Part shown: one piece after another, positions 57,911-64,000 of the stretch | Layout: each line of letters begins with the position of its first letter | How positions within the stretch are numbered: position 1 is the first letter of the stretch | NCBI GenBank assembly: GCA_900074725.1 | Contig: LT598454.1 | Coordinates: 936,854-1,000,853, forward strand | Origin: Lachancea dasiensis | Lineage: Eukaryota; Ascomycota; Saccharomycetes; Saccharomycetales; Saccharomycetaceae | Reading direction: 5' to 3' | Length of the DNA: 64,000 bases | Position numbers and translations under genes: made by a program | Notes under the pieces: model-generated | Seen by the model: the letters and a program-made list of their open reading frames with translations, nothing else | The model's database searches: none | What the model was told of the DNA's origin: nothing

Positions 57911-59476
57911 ATGTCATCGTCCATCGAATCCATCAGTAAGGACCCGAAAGTGATCTCTGTTGAAGGTGGTGAAATTTCCAGTGACGCGGATGTGGATGTT
58001 GCTCTTAAATACTTGAAGAAAGTGCATGCCGAGGACGTGGCTGCCAGCGAGAGGCCAGGTGAAGATGAAGTCTTGACGAACGAGAAACTGGCGTACTATG
58101 GTTCCCACGATCTCGACCCTCGTATTCTGCGCAAAGTAGACTGCTACATCCTTCCATTTCTGTGCTGTACTTATCTCTTTATGTTTCTGGATAAAGCTTT
58201 ACTCAATTACGCTGCCGCAATGGGTATCAAGCAGCACCTGAAAGGTAATGAGTTTTCGGACCTCGGTACCATCTTTTCGGCTGCTTACATATTTGCAGAG
58301 CCGTTTGTTACTTACTGTATTCAGCGCTGGCCGATCTCCAAAGTAATGGGGACTTTCATCACGCTGTGGGGAGTCGTTTTAGCGTGCCATGCGGCCTGCA
58401 AATCTTATGCTTCTTTAATGATTGTCAGAGTACTGCTTGGTATGTTTGAATCCAGTAGTGCGGTTGGCTGCATCGCTATAAGTGGGATGTACTACACTAA
58501 ATCTGAACAGTCAGCAAGAATAGGATTTTGGGCCACTCAAGCGGGAACCGGTTACATCGTAGGAGGCTTGATTTCTTTTGGATTTCTTCACTATCGCGGT
58601 ACCACATTCGCTTCGTGGCAAATCATGTTTTTAGTGGTGGGGTTGGTAACAGTGCTTTTTGGTGTTGTTACGTATCTATATCTTCCCGACAACGTCACGA
58701 ACGCTTGGTTCTTGGACGAGTCGGAGAAGGTGGAGGTTCTTCGTCACATAAAAGCCAACCAAACAGGTCATGAAAACAAAAAGTTCAAGAAACATCAACT
58801 AAAAGAGCTTTTCTTGCACGATAAGCTTACATACCCTATGCTTCTCATCACCGCCTGCTCTCAAATTTCCACTGGGGCCATTGGAACTTTTTCCGTAACT
58901 ATCACTGGAACATTTGGGTTTGATAAATACCAGTCTGCTTTGTTACAATTACCTATTGGTGCAATCACAGCCATTATCATTCTGATCACTACCCAAATGC
59001 TCTCGCATTTCGGCAACTTCACCTTGATTACCACATCCATGTACATACCCGCCATAATTGGATGCATCGTGATGCTCACCCTACCGCTATCTCACAAAAT
59101 CGGCAACCTATTTGCTCTTTATTTGCTATACAGTGGGTCTTGTGTGATCACAAACATTTACATTTGGAATTCTTGCAATACTTCTGGATATTCGAAGAGA
59201 GTCTTTAGAAACGCCACTACCATGGTCGTTTACAGTGTTGCCTGTATCGTTGCTCCACAGATGTTCAGAGCTAGCTCATACCCAGAGTATACTCCTGCCA
59301 AGATCACGCTGCTTGTCACTCAATGCGTATGTGTACCTTTACAACTCTACGTTGGCTACCTATGCCGCAAGGAAAATAGAGCGAGAAACAAAGAGCAAGA
59401 AGGTGAAGACAAGATCGCATATCAGTTTTTGGATTTGACTGATATCGAAAACAGGAGCTTTAGATATCTTTATTGA
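57911..59476 (+). CDS. THI73: Thi73-like anion:cation symporter (Dal5 family)
   Basis: A 521-residue MFS transporter of the allantoate permease (ACS/Dal5) family; S. cerevisiae Thi73 (YLR004C) has 523 and is a putative plasma-membrane permease repressed by thiamine. The hydrophilic N-terminus is followed by CYILPFLCCTYLFMFLDKALLNYA (first span and family signature, ~80-100 from this start). About twelve spans follow, with ARIGFWATQAGTGYIVGG in the middle and a charged C-terminal tail. An upstream in-frame ATG at 57845 would add 22 residues. I prefer 57911 because it gives the family length and because the TATA box at 57820 is only ~25 bp before the upstream ATG. Adjacent to CMS1 on the same strand as in S. 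cerevisiae. Confidence 0.87.
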   Translation: MSSSIESISKDPKVISVEGGEISSDADVDVALKYLKKVHAEDVAASERPGEDEVLTNEKLAYYGSHDLDPRILRKVDCYILPFLCCTYLFMFLDKALLNYAAAMGIKQHLKGNEFSDLGTIFSAAYIFAEPFVTYCIQRWPISKVMGTFITLWGVVLACHAACKSYASLMIVRVLLGMFESSSAVGCIAISGMYYTKSEQSARIGFWATQAGTGYIVGGLISFGFLHYRGTTFASWQIMFLVVGLVTVLFGVVTYLYLPDNVTNAWFLDESEKVEVLRHIKANQTGHENKKFKKHQLKELFLHDKLTYPMLLITACSQISTGAIGTFSVTITGTFGFDKYQSALLQLPIGAITAIIILITTQMLSHFGNFTLITTSMYIPAIIGCIVMLTLPLSHKIGNLFALYLLYSGSCVITNIYIWNSCNTSGYSKRVFRNATTMVVYSVACIVAPQMFRASSYPEYTPAKITLLVTQCVCVPLQLYVGYLCRKENRARNKEQEGEDKIAYQFLDLTDIENRSFRYLY

Positions 59477-59522
59477 AAGTTCTGTGTACTATGTTTACCG
59501 ATGTAATAAATAAATAATATAC

Positions 59523-59546
59523 GAAATTTTACGCATGCGATGAGCT
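59523..59546 (+). promoter_or_regulatory. PAC and RRPE-like elements upstream of CMS1
   Basis: GAAATTTT (59523-59530, a short RRPE-like core) followed by GCGATGAGCT (59537-59546, perfect PAC), ending 49 bp before the CMS1 ATG. It sits in the 119-bp THI73-CMS1 spacer. Confidence 0.8.
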
Positions 59547-59595
59547 TGAAAACTTTACCGAACCTGTAAAATAGAAGACATATTACTATAATATA

Positions 59596-60462
59596 ATGTC
59601 AGGAGATGACTTGGACGATGGATTGGATTACGAACTGCAGGTAAGCGATTCTGAGAGCTTGCCTGAAAGTACAGAACTTACCGACAATGAAGTGGAAACT
59701 GAATCATCTAAAAGAACACGCACCAGCAGCCAACTAGACCACGTTGAGCCAGACCAAATAGTGAGCAAACGCCAGAAGAAACTTGCGAAATCCAAAGTGC
59801 ACCAAAAGAAGTTGGAGAAAGTTGAGGACGACAAGAACCAGAAGAAGGCCCTTCCAAAGTCAAGCCCAGAGCGCATCGCAGATTACCTTGCAACCTTGAT
59901 CCGACAGAAATTTCCCGACTTGAGCGCACTTGAGCTCGAGGAGCATTACTTTAAAAGGACAGACTTTATTTCTACTGAAGCTTATGAGAAGGAGAGAAAT
60001 TTACACAATTTTCAAGAGTTTGTCAACAAATTTTCGAAATCTCCTAGAGCTGTGATACTTTCGCCTTCCAATATCAGAGTTGCCGATGTCTTCAGGAGTC
60101 TTGGAGGCTCTCAAAGTGCGGTTAAATTGTTTACAAAATCTAAATTGAAGGACGATGTTGCGAGGGTCGACCTACTATTGAAGAGTCCAAAACCGAAGGG
60201 TGTCAAAACCAAAAAGGCACAGAAAGATAAGAAGGGGGCGCTGGTCAAATATTTCATCTCAACACCGACCAGATTAGAGAAAATAGCAAGCTCGACGGAT
60301 TCCTTTTTCGAAGGAAAAGACAAACTTGACATTTTTCTAGATGCAAGCTACTTGGATCCTAAAGCGAACACGCTATTCACGAGTGAGGACTCCGGCGCCC
60401 TTTTTGCGGTCCTAAAGGAATTCTTGAATAAGAAAAGCTCTGTAAAAATACTATTATTTTAA
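59596..60462 (+). CDS. CMS1: Cms1, SSU processome-associated protein
   Basis: A 288-residue orthologue of S. cerevisiae Cms1 (YLR003C, 291), a nucleolar protein linked to early 90S pre-ribosomes. The acidic start MSGDDLDDGLDYEL, the central SALELEEHYFKRTDFISTE, then SPSNIRVADVFRSLGG, YFISTPTRLEKI, LDIFLDASYLDPK and the terminal LKEFLNKKSSVKILLF all follow the family closely. The C-terminal half resembles a single RecA-like (DEAD-helicase-type) fold, without Walker A or DEAD motifs, so no ATPase activity is expected. Residues 60-90 are a Lys-rich coiled segment. PAC-driven expression fits. Convergent with APL1, only 45 bp apart. Confidence 0.96.
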   Translation: MSGDDLDDGLDYELQVSDSESLPESTELTDNEVETESSKRTRTSSQLDHVEPDQIVSKRQKKLAKSKVHQKKLEKVEDDKNQKKALPKSSPERIADYLATLIRQKFPDLSALELEEHYFKRTDFISTEAYEKERNLHNFQEFVNKFSKSPRAVILSPSNIRVADVFRSLGGSQSAVKLFTKSKLKDDVARVDLLLKSPKPKGVKTKKAQKDKKGALVKYFISTPTRLEKIASSTDSFFEGKDKLDIFLDASYLDPKANTLFTSEDSGALFAVLKEFLNKKSSVKILLF

Positions 60463-60507
60463 ATACCATATAGATGTAATGCGTCGTGAAACGCTCAGGG
60501 CGCCGTC

Positions 60508-62604
60508 CTAAGGAAAAGGCCTTCGAATAGAAAGCCTCCTAGCCAATAACGAGGGCTTTCTGGACAAGCTGAGTGCGGGACTGCTGCTCTTTCTCTTACT
60601 CTTCAATTGATTTATGGTTTCGGCAGGTCTATCATAATCGTTCATTTTTTTTACGGGGGAGCTTGAGTCTCTACGGTTCAATGACTGGTGAATTAATCCT
60701 GTCGAAGCAGGAGAGTTCGTCAGAGAGCTGTCGCTGATAATGTCTAATTTTTCTCGGTGACAGTTGAAGGCGGCAGTTCTCGCCAAGCGTCGGGTCTTGT
60801 TCAGTCTAAATACCTGTGCCACTGGCTTCAAATATATCGAGGCTATCGTCCCTATATTCAGCTCTAATTCTTCAACAATTTGAGGATCTAGACTCGAATT
60901 GAGAGCAATGGCAGGTAGGGTACCATCGATAATCTCTCGGATTGCTTCCATGTCTATCGAGCTCCTTTGCTGCTGTTGAGAGATAGACAGAAGCCTCCAG
61001 TACATGAAAGCCCTATCTCGCAAATCAGGGCTGTCGAGCTTTTCAGTTGAAGCTTTTAGAACATCAATACAGATTTTCTCTGTAGCTGGCATTGGAATTT
61101 TGGTGAAAAGTTTGACCACAGAGCTTAGTATAATAAACTGAACTTCCAGGGCTTCATCTGGAAAGCTGTCCGTGAAGTTCTTGATCAGTTCAAGATAATT
61201 GGGCAGATGTTCCAAATATTGGTTTATTATCCATATCATTGCGCCTCTTGATTCGGGCTCCTGTAGCGAATCAATGAAGCAAACCAGTTTAGAAACACAA
61301 TGTGCATATTTTCCCGGATACCTTCTAAGAACGTTTTTGAAAACAGAAACAATTTCTTGAATAATGTATTCAACCTCAAAATCTAAAAGGTCAAGCAGTA
61401 GGCTAACACAATCGTCTGCCGACTGTTCAAGCTTGACAGCAAGATTCCCTACGGCCCTGATCGCCTTCCGAGACATTTGTATATCTATATCGGTGGCGTA
61501 CTCCTTTAATTCTTGTAAAATTTGGGGAAGGTTGTCGTCTTTGGCCAACAAGTAAAGAACTTCTAACTTGGTGTCCTTGATGTAGATGGGGTCAGCAAAC
61601 TCGACAAAAAAGTACGAGACGTCTACATTAATAATCGGTTTCTCCCTACCTAGCAGTAGCAAAATAATATTCCGTAGTACCAAAAATTCAAGCTCGGGTG
61701 GCTTGTTGAGCAAGGACATAACTGACCCTGAAAGTTGTTTAATGAGCCCATCTTTTAGAAAATCGACGTAATTCGTCAAATAGATAACAAATTTGAATGC
61801 GTTCAAAACAACCGAAGTATTAACGTGCTGTAACTGGGGAAGGGTCTTTTCTATTAAAAGGTGAGCATCCGAGTGGGCGACAGGTAAATAATTTCCGGTA
61901 AGACAATCTAAAAGTCGCGCGCTATCCCATTCATTTAGTTGAGGCAATAGCTCCAACAATTCGATGCACGTTTCAATCGATAGAAAAGATGAGTGAGGGT
62001 CCGCGTTTCTCTCCTGGGCCTGGTCCAGGGCGTACAGGGCGTTCGCACGAACGCTAGGACGCTCCTTGTAATTGTTCAAAATTTGAAAAAATAATTGTGT
62101 TACCATGAAGGCATTCTTACTATCCATCTGTATGACATTGAGCACAGCATAGATAGCGGTTTTCTTCAATTGTTCTGATTCTGAGTTTGAATGCAGTAAC
62201 GCGTAGGAAGACTTGAGACATTCGTCAAGATACGAAGTTATGGGAACCGAAGACAGCGTTCGAAGTGCCAGCACTTGAAGAGGCTCGGATCCCGATTTAA
62301 AGTCGCCTATAATCAATGGCAATGCCTCTTCGAGGTGTGACGATTTTGTAGCGGCCATTGCAGCAACAAAATTGTGGCATATTCGCTTTACCTCGAAATC
62401 ATCTTCGATTGGCCAAAATTGCAGTATCTCTGGGAATAGAAGAGCCATCTCCGAGGAGTATCCCAAGGTGATGTTGGCTACGATCTTTTTCAATGCGTTC
62501 TTTCGCTTAGTGGCAGAAGCTCGATGTTTTTTTGAATGGCTCTGCTGAAGTTCATTTCGAATCTCGTACGCTCTATACTTTGAAAATATTCGTTGATCGG
62601 ACAT
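60508..62604 (-). CDS. APL1: Apl1, beta-adaptin-type subunit of AP-2
   Basis: A 698-residue large adaptin (S. cerevisiae Apl1, YJR005W, 700), the beta subunit of the AP-2-like clathrin-adaptor complex. The N-terminal trunk is an alpha-solenoid of HEAT-type repeats (~30-570), with hallmark segments RKNALKKIVANITLGYSSEM, EFADPIYIKDTKLEVLYLLA and YATDIDIQMSRKAIRAVGNLAVKLEQ. The C-terminus is Ser-rich and basic (KSKRKSSSPALSLSRKPSLL, RRPFP end), as in S. cerevisiae; no ear domain is present. The frame is open upstream to a TTG at 62646, but MSDQRIFSKYRAYEI from the ATG at 62604 matches the family start. Inverted relative to SAG1 when compared with S. cerevisiae. Confidence 0.96.
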   Translation of the reverse strand: MSDQRIFSKYRAYEIRNELQQSHSKKHRASATKRKNALKKIVANITLGYSSEMALLFPEILQFWPIEDDFEVKRICHNFVAAMAATKSSHLEEALPLIIGDFKSGSEPLQVLALRTLSSVPITSYLDECLKSSYALLHSNSESEQLKKTAIYAVLNVIQMDSKNAFMVTQLFFQILNNYKERPSVRANALYALDQAQERNADPHSSFLSIETCIELLELLPQLNEWDSARLLDCLTGNYLPVAHSDAHLLIEKTLPQLQHVNTSVVLNAFKFVIYLTNYVDFLKDGLIKQLSGSVMSLLNKPPELEFLVLRNIILLLLGREKPIINVDVSYFFVEFADPIYIKDTKLEVLYLLAKDDNLPQILQELKEYATDIDIQMSRKAIRAVGNLAVKLEQSADDCVSLLLDLLDFEVEYIIQEIVSVFKNVLRRYPGKYAHCVSKLVCFIDSLQEPESRGAMIWIINQYLEHLPNYLELIKNFTDSFPDEALEVQFIILSSVVKLFTKIPMPATEKICIDVLKASTEKLDSPDLRDRAFMYWRLLSISQQQQRSSIDMEAIREIIDGTLPAIALNSSLDPQIVEELELNIGTIASIYLKPVAQVFRLNKTRRLARTAAFNCHREKLDIISDSSLTNSPASTGLIHQSLNRRDSSSPVKKMNDYDRPAETINQLKSKRKSSSPALSLSRKPSLLARRLSIRRPFP

Positions 62605-62911
62605 TGAGTCGTCCAGTATAACAGAGCCCTTTCTGAAGGCCTTCAACGTGCACGTTTATGTCAAACCGTTAACGATTTGGTATTACTACCTAGGAATTAT
62701 ACTCAAGGCCGGAACGTGAGCAGTGATAGACGAGCCAGAGATTGGCCAATGGAACAAAACATTACGTTGACTACGTTATGGATGGATTTAGCTCTCCCTA
62801 CCGACTAGTTTAATGATACGATTCTTACTCTAAACTGCTCCTTTGAATATCGTGATGTACTTTCTCGAAAACTTATATCTAGTTGTATGTATAGAGCGAT
62901 GTTATTACTGC
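62605..62911. other. SSK1-APL1 spacer
   Basis: A 307-bp spacer, promoter of APL1 and 3' end of SSK1. It is one of the two inferred inversion breakpoints. No repeat or tRNA is visible here. Confidence 0.4.
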
Positions 62912-64000
62912 TTAAACTGTGAATTGGTCGCTCAGTTTAGAAGGCACTTGAGGGGCAGCGGCCCTCTGTACAGACAGCGGTGAATTTCCGGAAACTTGAG
63001 CTGATGTTCCATCTTTTTCTGCCAATAATTTCTCATGGCCCTCTTTCCACTCGTTGAAATCGATGAGAGCTTGCATGCATCCCCATTCAGTGATCTTTCG
63101 AGTTAGCCAGTCCAGGTTCACGGGTTTAGTAAGATAATCGTTGCAACCGGCCAATATGGCCTCGGCTTTGTCTGTTACTGAGTTTGAAGCCGTAAGAGCC
63201 ACAATAATCACCGGCGCCTTTCTTCGGCGAATGCTGAAAGGCTCTATAGGTATATCTCTTTGCAATCCATCTACAACAACGCGCCCGGATTCAAGAGCAT
63301 GTGGACTAGCTCCATTCTGTTTTTCGAGCAATCGAATCTCTTTAGCTGCTTCTATTCCGGATAGAAGCGGTAACCCTAAATCCATCAAAATCAAATGAAT
63401 GCCCCCTTCTTTCCACTTTTCCACCGCCTCGACACCATTTTTGGCGGCCTTATAAGATATTTTATGCTTGCGCAGGAACGATAACAGTATCGTTTGGTTG
63501 ATCATGTTATCCTCAACCACCAAGACGTTAAGTTTAGGAAACACTTTTTCTCTGGTAATAGCTTCAGTTGTAACTGGCTCCATTGCGAGATGGAACGGTG
63601 ATGCTTCTCTTTGAACGATTGGGTCCCGCGACAGTACCACCCCGATTTCTCCCTCAACAAGTGCGGAATGTGGAGGCACAGAGGTTGGGAGTAATGAAGG
63701 CACGTTACTGCTGGTTGTCAGCGTTGGCGATGTCACATTTGGGGACGGTAAATTGACGTCACCTTCGAAGCCACGCGGCAACAGAAGTATCGCCTGTTTA
63801 TGCTCCGCATTTTCTTCGTCATTAGTTAAGCTCAATTTTCGCAGTTGCTCTTCATCTACTATCAGTTTGTAATCCGCTAATTCTTCCATGAAAGGTATTG
63901 GTTCCTCCACCTGCTGATCAATAGGATCATCTAGTTGGTCATCAACGTCGTTAAAAACAGCGATGTCATCTGTGTGTGAGAACACAATCAGAGCTTCAGC
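62912..64000 (-). CDS. SSK1: Ssk1 response regulator, C-terminal part (5' end outside window)
   Basis: About 362 residues are inside the window; the frame is open to the edge (AEALIVFSHTDDIAVFND is read upstream of the first internal Met-like codon), so the start lies beyond. Ssk1 is the response regulator of the Sln1-Ypd1 osmosensing relay; unphosphorylated Ssk1 activates the MAPKKKs Ssk2/Ssk22 of the HOG pathway. The receiver domain begins KLNVLVVEDNMINQTILLSF (acidic pair E-D), carries the phospho-acceptor Asp in LILMDLGLPLLSG, the Thr/Ser position in IIVALTAS, and the Lys in YLTKPV. A ~25-residue insert before the PVIIV strand and a C-terminal tail follow. The N-terminal part is disordered. 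S. cerevisiae Ssk1 has 712 residues. Confidence 0.96.
   Translation of the reverse strand, partial: AEALIVFSHTDDIAVFNDVDDQLDDPIDQQVEEPIPFMEELADYKLIVDEEQLRKLSLTNDEENAEHKQAILLLPRGFEGDVNLPSPNVTSPTLTTSSNVPSLLPTSVPPHSALVEGEIGVVLSRDPIVQREASPFHLAMEPVTTEAITREKVFPKLNVLVVEDNMINQTILLSFLRKHKISYKAAKNGVEAVEKWKEGGIHLILMDLGLPLLSGIEAAKEIRLLEKQNGASPHALESGRVVVDGLQRDIPIEPFSIRRRKAPVIIVALTASNSVTDKAEAILAGCNDYLTKPVNLDWLTRKITEWGCMQALIDFNEWKEGHEKLLAEKDGTSAQVSGNSPLSVQRAAAPQVPSKLSDQFTV

Noticed and set aside
62605-62646. 14-codon extension of APL1 to a TTG
   Set aside because: No ATG; MSDQ at 62604 matches the S. cerevisiae start exactly.

Overview
This window is nuclear DNA of a budding yeast of the family Saccharomycetaceae, from a lineage that did not go through the whole-genome duplication. 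Most of the 27 protein genes are recognisable orthologues of Saccharomyces cerevisiae genes. Their order interleaves, one for one and with the same orientations, the genes flanking S. cerevisiae CEN10 (chromosome X) and CEN12 (chromosome XII). That double synteny is expected of a non-duplicated relative such as Lachancea, Kluyveromyces, Torulaspora or Zygosaccharomyces; I cannot fix the genus from sequence reading alone. Genes are compact and almost all intronless (PRE3 has one 61-nt intron).

Left arm side (1-32.8 kb): the end of a PCI-like protein, SDO1, IZH3, then CYR1, SYS1, DRS1, LMO1, a 2.6-kb stretch without a gene, MMM1, COX16, ORC3, OST1, SFI1, PRE3, RTT109 and DNM1. From CYR1 on, this is the merged gene order of S. 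cerevisiae YJL005W-YJL001W and YLL008W-YLL001W.

Centromere: the 336-bp DNM1-YLR001C spacer is very AT-rich and carries a TTCCGAA-centred CDEIII-like box at 33024-33050, about 91 bp from a weak CDEI-like box. S. cerevisiae CEN12 lies between the same two genes, so this is very probably the point centromere of the chromosome, the counterpart of the ancestor of CEN10 and CEN12.

Right arm side (33.1-64 kb): YLR001C, AVT1, MPP10, NOC3, an unrecognised 209-residue gene, YJR003C (MRX12), SAG1, a tRNA-Lys(CUU), HOL1, then SSL1, THI73, CMS1 and APL1 in an order best explained by one inversion, and the C-terminal half of SSK1 at the edge.

The genes do not form one pathway. A ribosome-biogenesis group (DRS1, MPP10, NOC3, CMS1) shares PAC (GCGATGAGMT) and RRPE-like promoter elements; SDO1 acts in the same process but shows no PAC in the region I read. 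PRE3 has an Rpn4/PACE site. I found no transposon, LTR element, viral fossil or CRISPR array. The most interesting points are the centromere, the double synteny, the inversion with a tRNA nearby, an orphan PAC box in a 2-kb gap, several structured or exon-like spots in large spacers, and an unrecognised gene divergent from NOC3.
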